From contig JADJOU010000040.1 in assembly GCA_016713645.1 (NCBI GenBank), positions 1 through 9,074 of the forward strand: DNA of 9,074 bases, read 5' to 3'. Below are positions 1 through 6,739 of the stretch, piece by piece (position 1 is the first letter of the stretch; each line of letters starts with the position of its first letter). A model generated the notes under the pieces. The model did not search any database. It saw nothing but the letters and a program-made list of their open reading frames with translations, and was not told the DNA's origin. The DNA is from Bacteroidota bacterium (GTDB lineage: Bacteria; Bacteroidota; Bacteroidia; Chitinophagales; JADJOU01). The translations under genes were made by a program, and so were the position numbers.

Positions 1-473
1 TGGGAATATAATTTTTTAACAAATGAAGGTATTTCTGGCATATCATATTCTGACGAATATCGAGTGAACAAATACGCTATCAAATGGCTCTGGCTCGCCT
101 TTTCCGGATTTATTCTGTGCTGCATATACAGCAGATAAAAAGTAAACAATGGAATTAGCGGGATGTATCCAGCCACTGCAATGTAAAGACACATCTCCCT
201 CTGCCCAAAATTTGCCAGAGGCATACCTCGTTTGAACAAGACCGTGTCGCCAACGCGCATATTTTACCTCTTGCCCTAAAATTTGAAACCCATTGTGCCC
301 GAAATTACAGTGAGTGATTCTTCTTTGTTGAGTGTGTAGGCATCGTTGGTGCAGCATGCGGTTTGCAAAAATCCTTCGAGTATCACTTTTTTCTCCCCTT
401 GGAATTGCTCAACTGTTTAAAACAATTTTCTCCCTATACAGTTTTCAATGGCATGTGGATATTTGATTTGCAT
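1..473 (-). pseudogene. Cupin-domain protein, frameshifted, C-terminus beyond the left edge
   Basis: The product is a small cytoplasmic cupin barrel protein; its substrate is unknown. Reading from ATG at 473-471 and switching frames several times gives a continuous cupin-like protein: MQIKYPHAIENCIG at the start, then LNKEESLTVISGTMGF (first cupin motif), QILGQEVKYA, VGDTVLFKRG, KFWAEGDVSLHCSGW (second motif), PANSIVYFLSAVYAAQNKSG and a C-terminal RYSSEYDMPEIPSFVKK. This order matches the single-domain cupins often found beside TetR regulators in Bacteroidota. At least five frame changes are needed, including one near the first motif, so the metal-binding histidines cannot be read with confidence. 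The last 10-20 residues probably lie outside the window. It diverges from the tetR gene across a 53-bp gap holding a palindrome. The family call is fairly safe; the function is not predicted. Confidence 0.72.
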
Positions 474-476
474 AAA

Positions 477-509
477 TTTGTATTTTGTTTCTGTAAATAC
501 ATAAATTTG
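477..509 (+). promoter_or_regulatory. Bacteroidota-type promoter for tetR
   Basis: TTTG at 477-480 is followed after 21 bp by TAAATTTG at 502-509. This fits the -33 TTTG / -7 TAnnTTTG consensus known for the housekeeping sigma factor of Bacteroidota. The -7 element ends 17 bp before the ATG of the tetR gene. AT-rich DNA makes chance matches common, but the position is right. Confidence 0.5.
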
Positions 510-522
510 GACATTGTCCAAA
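506..522. promoter_or_regulatory. Probable TetR operator, perfect 17-bp palindrome
   Basis: TTTGGACATTGTCCAAA has two perfect 8-bp arms around one central base. It overlaps the -7 element at 502-509 and lies between the divergent cupin gene (ATG at 473) and tetR gene (ATG at 527). A dyad of this size between a TetR-family gene and its divergent neighbour is the classical arrangement for autorepression plus control of the neighbour. That this TetR protein binds it is inference. Confidence 0.7.
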
Positions 523-526
523 AAAT

Positions 527-1149
527 ATGAAAACAGAAGAAGAATTATCGCGAAAGCCCTAGAAATGTTTAATCTGAAAGGGATGGAATATGTTGGAATG
601 AGAAGAGTTGGCAGCAATATTGGACATGCGAGTAAGTAATATCACCTATTATTTTCCCACTAAAAACGATCTAGTAAATCGATTTGTATGGACCTCAATA
701 AGCTCTAATTAGTAAGAATGTCAAGGTTCAAGATGACCTGACATTAGCGCAATTTCTTATATGATGTTTAGCAAGTATTCAAAAATCATATTCAATACAG
801 GTGTTTGTTGCTAAGTTTTGTTCATTTACTGGAACAGAATAAGAAGATAGCTGCTCGCTATAAAAAACGACGGGTGATAGGAATGCTGTTTTGCGTGAAA
901 ATATTCATTTTGCTCATCCAGTTTAAAAAGTTTAACAGAGCTTGATGAAATAGATATTGAATTTTTAGTTTCAAATATTGCACTCATTGTCAGATTTTAG
1001 TTTTACATCTGAATCAGCTATTTCATTAAAACATTTAAGTGAAGATAGAGTCCATCATTATATATTCATGATAGGACGAATTTAGCGCCCTATCAAACCA
1101 AAAGGAAGAGGAATTTGACGATTTCTTTGAAAATTGGGAGCCTATTTGA
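527..1149 (+). pseudogene. TetR/AcrR-family transcriptional regulator, frameshifted
   Basis: The product is a one-component DNA-binding repressor of about 205 residues. Its helix-turn-helix region reads, after one frame change near 601-604, as IIAKALEMFNLKGMEYVGM followed by RELAAILDMRVSNITYYFPT and KNDLVNRF. The YYFPTKNDL segment at the end of the recognition helix is typical of TetR proteins of Bacteroidota. The ligand-binding C-terminal half is recognisable only in pieces: KNHIQYR, LLEQNKKIAARYK, SLTELDEIDIEFLVSNIAL, LSEDRV, and EEEFDDFFENWEPI before TGA at 1147-1149. At least six indels interrupt it, several in short homopolymers; for example an extra A near 603 and a missing G near 691. 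The start at 527 is chosen because it directly follows the promoter and palindrome. Partner genes suggest it represses itself and the divergent cupin gene. The ligand is unknown. Confidence 0.8.
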
Positions 1150-1172
1150 GTTTTTATTGGCAATCAAATGCA

Positions 1173-1665
1173 TTAAAGCAATATCAGTAAACTCCCCGCT
1201 TGATTGCGGTCAACATTGCCTTGATTGGTATTGATGACATAATTGAAGTCAAATGTTCCAGATGCTTTCGATTCGTTCTATCAAACTTGGTGAAAATAAA
1301 AGATCCTGGTTTATTTACAACTACGGAATCGTGAAAGTGGGATATGCGTAGTCGTCAAAATAGTTTACACCTGTTGTAAACTCTGTGAAAATTTTCCTGG
1401 ACTATTAAAAGACCTTGTAACTTAATTCTATATTGAAATTTAAACCGGTTATATCGATAAATTCAAGTTTCAATAATTCTAGCGTATTTCCATCTGGCAA
1501 TTTCGTCGAAGTATAGTTGACGCCCTTTCCCGTATAGCATAATTCTTTATCCGCTAATGTTGTGGTTGTATTTCTATCGCATGAACTACTCTTTGAACAA
1601 CTATTCGAGAGTGATAGTGAAATCATGCTGATTATAATGGCCGTTAATTTAAATTGTAATTTCAT
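1173..1665 (-). pseudogene. Small Bacteroidota lipoprotein, frameshifted
   Basis: ATG at 1665-1663 opens an 86-codon frame with a signal peptide (MKLQFKLTAIIISMISLSLS) followed by NSC, a plausible lipobox. The mature protein would then be lipid-anchored at Cys24. This frame stops at 1405, but the same protein clearly continues downstream in other frames: FTTGVNYFDDYAYPTFTI (1321-1380), then VNKPGSFIFTKFDRTNR, then SGTFDFNYVINTNQGNVDRN, and it ends near 1173. The pattern G-S-F-x-F-T-K-x-D-x-x-N plus SGTFxF is typical of small secreted or lipoprotein families of Bacteroidota with a beta-sandwich-like repeat and unknown function. The longer in-frame start at 1752 would place 29 residues before the signal peptide and is unlikely. 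The gene is convergent with tetR. The family is seen in the sequence; function is not predicted. Confidence 0.62.
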
Positions 1666-2003
1666 GTCGAATTGTTTTAAACAAAAATAATAAGGATTCT
1701 CAAGTTCTAAGTAAATTATTGTCGTTTTTTTTAACATCTTACTATTTGGCAAAGCACAAAATGCTTGTAATTCTGCTTCTCAATTCGATAATTTCATTTT
1801 GTAATTTATATGCATATTTCTTGACAAAAACTTCATATTCCGTTAATAATAGCCTTTTAAACTAGGACTAATTTTGCATAAAATTATACTCGTTATTACA
1901 ATATCAAACAATTATAAAGAGAAATTCTGCTTTTCAATTCATGAATTGAGATCAAAGCGCTGTCTCGTTTTAATGCTCTTCACCCTGCGGCAAATCACTT
2001 CTC
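1666..2003. other. AT-rich stretch without a recognisable gene
   Basis: No open frame of note and no protein similarity was seen on either strand. It holds an imperfect 18-bp direct repeat at 1769-1786 and 1923-1940. It ends abruptly where the coding sequence of the LpxH-like gene appears in mid-gene. The roughly 80 codons that should precede that point are not found here in any frame. Confidence 0.6.
1769..1940. repeat. 18-bp direct repeat pair, 154 bp apart
   Basis: AATTCTGCTTCTCAATTC at 1769-1786 and AATTCTGCTTTTCAATTC at 1923-1940 differ at one base. The 136 bp between them show no inverted repeat or gene. It could be a local duplication or the trace of a lost insertion; in AT-rich DNA it may have no function. 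Confidence 0.45.
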
Positions 2004-2627
2004 AACCACGACGAAATGCTCCGCAAATTTGCTGGATTTAAAATGGGCTCGCTGGTTATTGACAATAAATTAATATTGAATTTAGATGGGAAGAAGACTT
2101 GGATTTTTCACGGGGATGTTTTCGATATCACCATGCAGCATACAAAATGGCTGACACAAATGGGTTCGACGGGCTATGACTTATTGATTTTATTCAATGC
2201 TTTTTGCAATTCTATCTCTGATAAATTGGGGAACGGAAAAATTTCCCTTTCAAAAAATATTAAAAACAGCGTAAAGTCTGCGGTGAAATTTATCAACAAC
2301 TTCGAACAAACAGCTGCAGATATTGCCATCTCAAATGGCTATGATTATGTTCCTTGTGGGCATATTCACCATCCAGAAATGAAAACAATCACCAATGAAC
2401 ATGGCAGTGTCAAGTATCTAAATTCTGGAGATTGGGTGGAGAACTTAACTGCTCTTGAATATAAATCGGGCAATTGGAAATTGTTCACCTACGATGAAAA
2501 TGATTTTAAAGATTTTGAAACTGAGTCAGAGGACGAATTAGTCATGATGAGCAATACAGACATTTTCAATCAAATGCTCGAAGAATTTACTGTTTTATCC
2601 AATGCCAAAGAAATTAAATTTAGTTAA
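2004..2627 (+). pseudogene. LpxH-like metallophosphoesterase lacking its N-terminal third
   Basis: It belongs to the calcineurin-like phosphoesterases related to UDP-2,3-diacylglucosamine pyrophosphatase (LpxH/YbbF type), which cleave a pyrophosphate bond using a two-metal site. The open frame runs from ATG at 2016 (203 residues), but coding similarity already begins with NHDE just before it (2004-2015). This is the family's GNHD metal motif with its glycine lost. Further motifs are FHGDVFDI (residues 31-38), GHIHHPE (115-121) and YLNSGDW (134-140). The first two motifs of the fold (DxH and GDxxD), normally about 80 residues earlier, are absent; DNA before 2000 is unrelated. Either the gene is truncated and dead, or a rearrangement or assembly join sits near 2000. 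The acidic tail after residue 155 is normal for this subgroup. Its TAA abuts the ATG of the next gene. It resembles a paralogue more than canonical LpxH; the substrate is unknown. Confidence 0.8.
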
Positions 2628-3668
2628 ATGAAAATTCTATACGCAGTTCAAGGAACAGGAAATGGACATATTACCAGAGCCATTGAAATTATTCCCTATC
2701 TTCAATTGAAAGGGGACGTAGATATACTCATCAGTGGCGAACAAGCGGAGATTGATTTGCCATTTAAAGTCAAATATAGGTTTAAAGGGCTTTCATTTGT
2801 TTTTGGGAAAAAAGGAGGAATTGATTTATGGAATTCTTATTGGAATTTGAGTTCACTCAAACTTTTTAAAGCGATAAAATCACTCGACGTAAAAAAGTAT
2901 GATTTGATTATCAGTGATTTTGAACCAATCTCATGCTGGGCTGCCATCAAGGCAAAAAAGCCCTGTATCGGTCTGAGCAATCAAGTCGCGACACTTCATC
3001 CACTTGCCCCGAGACCAAAGAAAACAGATTTGATTGGCAAACTAGTCATTCAAAATTATGCCCCCACGACCTATAATTACGGTTTTCATTTTAAGGCCCT
3101 AGACCATAATGTTTTTACACCCATTATTAGAAGGGAAGTGAGAGAAATCGTCCCTTCACATAAAGGGCATTATACGGTCTACTTACCTTCATATGACGAT
3201 GAGAGAATCTATAAAACATTGAAATTGTTTAAAAGTGTCAAATGGCATGTATTCTCTAAGAAGTGCAAAAAAAAGTACAAGGAGGACAATGTGGTCTTTT
3301 TCCCGATTCAGACTGAGCCTTTCTTGTTGAGCATGGCTTCTTCTGAAGGAGTCTTGTGCAATGCGGGATTCGGCACCACGAGTGAAGCTCTTTTTCTCAA
3401 GAAAAAATTATTGGTCATACCGATGAAGAATCAATTTGAACAGCATTGCAACGCTGCGATGCTAGAGAGTATGGGCGTTCAAGTGCTCAAAAAATTGCAT
3501 CCAGATTTGGCTTTTAAAATTTCTGATTGGCTAAAAGAAGACGAATATGTAGAAGTAGATTATCCGGATATCACGGAGAAAATTGTCGATACAATTGTGG
3601 AGAATCATGGTGGAAAAGCGTTAATGGATATGGATTTTGAATCGAATAACTATCCTTTATTTCAATAA
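2628..3668 (+). CDS. MurG-like / MJ1255-type glycosyltransferase
   Basis: This intact protein of 346 residues has the two-domain GT-B fold of the MurG and UDP-glycosyltransferase group. MKILYAVQGTGNGH at the N-terminus contains the glycine-rich loop GTGNGH (residues 9-14), equivalent to the GGTGGH loop of MurG. ISDFEP (95-100) follows the second Rossmann strand. The C-terminal sugar-nucleotide site is seen as CNAGFGTTSEAL (244-255) and PMKNQFEQ (265-272). These are the expected positions for donor binding; the donor and acceptor cannot be told from sequence. There is no signal peptide, and a peripheral inner-membrane location would fit the family. It starts at the base after the upstream stop codon and is followed after 2 bp by the GH1 gene, so translation is probably coupled. 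A lipid or lipid-linked acceptor is likely from the MurG-like fold and the LpxH-like neighbour, but that is inference. Confidence 0.86.
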   Translation: MKILYAVQGTGNGHITRAIEIIPYLQLKGDVDILISGEQAEIDLPFKVKYRFKGLSFVFGKKGGIDLWNSYWNLSSLKLFKAIKSLDVKKYDLIISDFEPISCWAAIKAKKPCIGLSNQVATLHPLAPRPKKTDLIGKLVIQNYAPTTYNYGFHFKALDHNVFTPIIRREVREIVPSHKGHYTVYLPSYDDERIYKTLKLFKSVKWHVFSKKCKKKYKEDNVVFFPIQTEPFLLSMASSEGVLCNAGFGTTSEALFLKKKLLVIPMKNQFEQHCNAAMLESMGVQVLKKLHPDLAFKISDWLKEDEYVEVDYPDITEKIVDTIVENHGGKALMDMDFESNNYPLFQ

Positions 3669-3670
3669 AT

Positions 3671-5041
3671 ATGTATAAGGAAATTGTAAGTGCAAGTGAA
3701 CAAAGTAAGATAAAGAGCAGTGATTTTGGAAGCGATTTTTATTGGGGCATTTCTGCTTCAGCTTTGCAAACAGAAGGTGCTCATAATATAGAAGGCAAAG
3801 GGTTCTCCATCTGGGATGAATTCGCTTCTAAGAGAAACAAAATTCTAAATAAGGATACACCAAGTGTCGCCGCAGATTTCTATTCAAAATATGAAGAAGA
3901 TATTTCCATCATCAAAGCGTTGAATATTCCCAATTTTCGACTCTCATTTGCATGGTCGAGAATCATTCCAAATGGAACTGGCGTCATCAATCGCAGAGGA
4001 TTGAATTATTACCACAAAGTAATCGATGCTTGCATTGCAAATGGGATCGAGCCATGGGTGACGCTCTATAACTGGGATTTGCCGTTGGAGTTGGAGGTAA
4101 AAGGGGGTTGGACCAATCGAGCAATAATCAATTGGTTTGTTGAATATGTGGAACTATGTGTCCGCGAATTTAAAGGGAAAGTGAAATATTGGATGGTCAT
4201 CAATGAGCCCATGGCCATCGCTGGCGCTGGGCACTTCTTAGGCATTCATGCCCCTGGAAAGAAAGGAAAGTCCAACTTTCTATCTGCCATGCATCATGTC
4301 GCATTATGCCAATCTATTGGCCTCAGAACAATTAAATCTATACAACCAGATGCAATCGTGGGAACGACGTTTTCCTGTTCTTACATTACGCCTTATTCGA
4401 ATTCTGACCGCGATAGAAGAGCTGCAAATAGAATTGACGCACTCTTGAATCGGGCTTTTATAGAACCTGCATTGGGGATGGGTTATCCAATCGATTCATT
4501 GCCATTTTTAAGCGATATAAAAAAATATTTTCAACCGGGTGATGAGGATCTATTGAAGGCGAATTTTGACTTTGTCGGAATTCAAAATTATACGAGAGAG
4601 GTAGTCAAAGCGAGTTTCTATATACCTTATCTCTTTGCGAAATTTGTTCCTGCCGATAAGCGCAAAGTCTATCATACCCTCATGGATTGGGAGGTCTATC
4701 CGGAATCTATCTATGAAATGATTAAAAAATTTGCTCAATACGAAGGAATCCCCAAATTGATCATCACTGAAAATGGCGCTTCGTTTCCAGATGAAATGAT
4801 TGATGGAGAAGTGAATGACCGCGATAGAAAGCGTTTTATTCAATCATATCTTGAACAAGTGCTAAAAGCAAAAAATGAAGGATTAAATATTCATGGCTAT
4901 TTTGTCTGGTCGTTGACTGATAATTTTGAATGGACCGAAGGCTATAGACAGCGATATGGATTGGTGTACATCGATTTTTATACACAAAAACGAACCATCA
5001 AAAATTCAGGATACTGGTATAGGGATTTCTTGTCGAAATAA
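3671..5041 (+). CDS. Glycoside hydrolase family 1 (beta-glucosidase type), cytoplasmic
   Basis: This complete GH1 enzyme has 456 residues, the usual family length. Key sites are ALQTEGA (Q33, sugar binding), INEP (E179, acid/base), ITENGA (E367, nucleophile) and FVWSLTDNFEWTEGY (W413 and E420, subsite -1 contacts). GH1 enzymes act as retaining beta-glycosidases and some transfer the sugar instead of hydrolysing it. There is no signal peptide, so the substrate is inside the cell. One deviation stands out: the segment normally reading HWDLP is NWDLP here, with Asn134 replacing a histidine that contacts the sugar in subsite -1. It is the last gene of the three-gene operon, 2 bp after the glycosyltransferase. 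That suggests work on the glycan or glycolipid made by that enzyme and not on dietary cellobiose, although ordinary beta-glucosidase activity remains possible. Downstream lies the heptamer array. Confidence 0.93.
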   Translation: MYKEIVSASEQSKIKSSDFGSDFYWGISASALQTEGAHNIEGKGFSIWDEFASKRNKILNKDTPSVAADFYSKYEEDISIIKALNIPNFRLSFAWSRIIPNGTGVINRRGLNYYHKVIDACIANGIEPWVTLYNWDLPLELEVKGGWTNRAIINWFVEYVELCVREFKGKVKYWMVINEPMAIAGAGHFLGIHAPGKKGKSNFLSAMHHVALCQSIGLRTIKSIQPDAIVGTTFSCSYITPYSNSDRDRRAANRIDALLNRAFIEPALGMGYPIDSLPFLSDIKKYFQPGDEDLLKANFDFVGIQNYTREVVKASFYIPYLFAKFVPADKRKVYHTLMDWEVYPESIYEMIKKFAQYEGIPKLIITENGASFPDEMIDGEVNDRDRKRFIQSYLEQVLKAKNEGLNIHGYFVWSLTDNFEWTEGYRQRYGLVYIDFYTQKRTIKNSGYWYRDFLSK

Positions 5042-5049
5042 AGATAAAT

Positions 5050-5154
5050 GATTTACGATGTACGAAGTGTGAATTACGATATACGATTGACGAATTACGA
5101 TTGGATTTGGTGGAATAAATGATTTTTGATTTACGACTTACAAGTTACGATTTA
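5050..5154. repeat. Degenerate 7-bp tandem repeat array, left part
   Basis: About fifteen units of seven bases follow one another without spacers. They centre on GATTTAC / GAATTAC (for example GATTTAC at 5050, GAATTAC at 5071 and 5092), then CGACTTA and CGATTTA near 5134-5154. Period 7 is kept across about 105 bp although individual units diverge. It starts 9 bp after the GH1 stop codon. Similar units occur on the far side of the insertion element. Confidence 0.8.
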
Positions 5155-5172
5155 ATGCAGTGGAATTAAGTG

Positions 5173-5180
5173 ATTTTAAA
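5173..5180. repeat. Target site duplication, left copy
   Basis: ATTTTAAA lies directly outside the left end of the insertion element and is repeated exactly at 6553-6560. Eight base pairs is a usual duplication length for IS256-family elements. Confidence 0.75.
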
Positions 5181-5211
5181 GGTAGTATAAAATAGATTGT
5201 GTAAACAGGTT
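5181..5211 (+). repeat. IS left terminal inverted repeat
   Basis: The inner 16 bp, ATTGTGTAAACAGGTT at 5196-5211, match the right end exactly in inverted orientation. The outer 15 bp (from GGTAGTATA) match at about 10 positions. Together they define the transposase-binding end. Confidence 0.85.
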
Positions 5212-5224
5212 AGAATTGACAATT

Positions 5225-5283
5225 AACCCCTTTATTCGAAGTGGAGCGTAGCGGAACGAAGAAGAAGGGGTTATGAAACCCCT
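5225..5283 (+). promoter_or_regulatory. Two competing hairpins in the IS leader
   Basis: AAGGGGTT at 5265-5272 is complementary to AACCCCTT at 5225-5232 upstream. Its last seven bases can instead pair with AACCCCT at 5277-5283 downstream, with a 4-base loop. The two pairings exclude each other. They lie between the IS end and the transposase start at 5305. This layout resembles an attenuator or a block on read-in transcription, but no function has been shown and no U-tract follows the small hairpin. Confidence 0.5.
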
Positions 5284-5304
5284 ACAACTTTAAACAAATC
5301 TAAA

Positions 5305-6520
5305 ATGAAAGACAAAACTGACTTACTAGAACAATTGCCAAAGGCTTTTCAAGCAATTCAAAAAACAAGAATCCCTTTTCAAGACTATTTTAATCAGCTA
5401 TTCAAACAAGGCATAGAAGAGGATACTTCAGGGTGAGCCAGATGAGCATTTAGGCTATCAAAACACTCCAAAAGACGGCTATAATACTGGGAATAGCAGA
5501 AAATGGGACATTTCAAAAAACCGTTACGACTGAGAATGTAGGCGAAGTTGTCTTAAAGATCCAGTGATAGGAATGGAGAGTTTGAACCCATTATAATTCC
5601 AAAAGGACAAACCATTAGCGGGTAAAATTGAAGATGCGATTATAGGGAATGTGCAGCCGCGGTATGACCACTTCTGATGTTCGCAAACAGGTACTAGAAA
5701 ATTATGGGCTAGAGATTTCAGAAACTACGGTTTCTAATATCACTGAGGGTATTATGGTATTGGCCAAGAATGGCAACTGCGAACCTTAGAGCCAGTCTAT
5801 TTTACCGTTTGGATGGATGGAATTATAATAAAAATCAGAGAAGATGGGAAAGTGATTAACAAATGTGTTTATATTGTAATTGGGTTAACCCCAATGGGTT
5901 AAAGGAAGTACTAGGATTTTGGATTGAAAAACTGAGTCTGCCGCATTCTGGATGACTGTATTGACAGACTTGAAGGCAAGGGGTGTACAAGATATATTAA
6001 TCGCCTGTACAGACAATCTAAAGGGATTACACAAGCAATTAAAGCGGTATTCCCTGAGACCGTCAACACAGCTTGCATTGTCCATCAAATTAGAAATAGC
6101 TGTAAATTTGTAGTATATAAAGATCGAAGACCATTTTGCGCGGACTTAAAAAGATCTATACTGCTATTAATGCTACCTCAGCATTGAAAGAATTAGAAAT
6201 AGTAAAAGTCCAAATGGCAGTCAAAATATAAATACGCTATTACATCCTGGGAGGAAAATTGGGATAATTTATCTAACTATTTTGAATATCCATTGGAACT
6301 TAGAAAGATAATATACACAACGAATACAATCGAAAATCTAAATCGAGGCATAAGAAAATACACTAAGACCAAAACACAATTTCCAAATGAAAATTCAGCT
6401 TCAAAATCAGTTTATTTAGCAATAAAAAATATTGAAGAAGCTTGGACTAAACCAATTTTACATTGGGGACTGATATTACACCAATTTTTAATTATCTTTG
6501 AATCCAGATGTAAATTCTAA
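5305..6520 (+). pseudogene. IS256-family (mutator-type) transposase, frameshifted
   Basis: This DDE transposase would catalyse cut-and-paste or copy-paste movement of the element. From ATG at 5305 the protein can be followed over its full length of about 400 residues by switching frames: MKDKTDLLEQLPKAF, then DEHLGYQNTPKDGYNTGNSR (typical N-terminal zone), RDRNGEFEP-like and IIIPKGQTI, VYFTVWMDGI with the first catalytic Asp (codon 5816-5818), IACTDNLKG with the second (6012-6014), IVHQIRNS, and TTNTIENLNR with the catalytic Glu (6332-6334). The C-terminal NWGL-like zone is HWGLILHQF, before TAA at 6518-6520. All three catalytic residues survive, but about ten frame changes or stops interrupt the gene, several in A or G runs. 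It is inactive if the sequence is correct. Confidence 0.9.
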
Positions 6521-6521
6521 A

Positions 6522-6552
6522 AACCTGTTTACACAATTTAATTTACACTCTC
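6522..6552 (-). repeat. IS right terminal inverted repeat
   Basis: AACCTGTTTACACAAT at 6522-6537 is the exact reverse complement of the left core. The following 15 bp give partial pairing with the outer left end. It begins one base after the transposase stop codon, so the gene runs right up to the repeat. Confidence 0.85.
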
Positions 6553-6560
6553 ATTTTAAA
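6553..6560. repeat. Target site duplication, right copy
   Basis: ATTTTAAA matches 5173-5180 exactly and directly abuts the right terminus. Confidence 0.75.
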
Positions 6561-6565
6561 TTTTT

Positions 6566-6733
6566 GATTTAAGACGAATGAATTACAAATGCTGCAGCTT
6601 ACAACTTAAATCTCACAACTTACAACTCACCACTTACAACCAACACCCAACAACTGACAACCCTCATGCCCTCTCGCGTCAGCCCCAAACTCCAAACTCC
6701 AAACCCCAAACTCCAAACCCCAGACTCCAGACA
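6566..6733. repeat. Degenerate 7-bp tandem repeat array, right part
   Basis: Twenty-four consecutive 7-bp units keep exact register over 168 bp. Early units resemble the left array (GATTTAA at 6566, GAATTAC at 6580). Middle units are ACAACTT and ACAACTC types (6601-6663). After three less regular units, late units are CCAAACT and CCAAACC types (6685-6719), drifting to CCAGACT and CCAGACA. The array ends 6 bp before the stop codon of prfA, which reads in from the other side. Together with the left part it filled the whole gap between two convergent genes before the IS entered. Short open frames across it are repeat artefacts. Confidence 0.85.
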
Positions 6734-6739
6734 CCACTT

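Larger units (their letters stand above)
5181..6552 (+). mobile_element. IS256-family insertion sequence
   Basis: This element of 1372 bp is bounded by imperfect inverted repeats of about 31 bp that include a perfect 16-bp core, and is flanked by an 8-bp duplication. It carries one transposase gene of the mutator type, broken by frameshifts, reading left to right. Size, repeat layout and duplication length all match IS256-family elements. It sits in a heptamer-repeat region between two convergent genes, where insertion would do little harm. The recognisable termini and intact duplication suggest a fairly recent arrival. Confidence 0.9.

Noticed and set aside
43..357. Right-handed beta-helix protein, suggested by GDTVLFKRG
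   Set aside because: Joining the frames over the whole segment gives a full cupin (SLTVISGTMGF, KFWAEGDVSLHCSGW, NSIVYFLSAVYAAQNKSG), which explains the phrase better.
417..617. Minus-strand 66-codon frame
   Set aside because: It is antisense to the helix-turn-helix part of tetR and only its end coincides with the start of the cupin gene.
4248..4843. Short open frames inside the GH1 gene on both strands
   Set aside because: They lie within an intact, well-conserved glycosidase and show no family signal.
5885..6088. Minus-strand 67-codon frame in the insertion element
   Set aside because: It is antisense to the catalytic region of the transposase.
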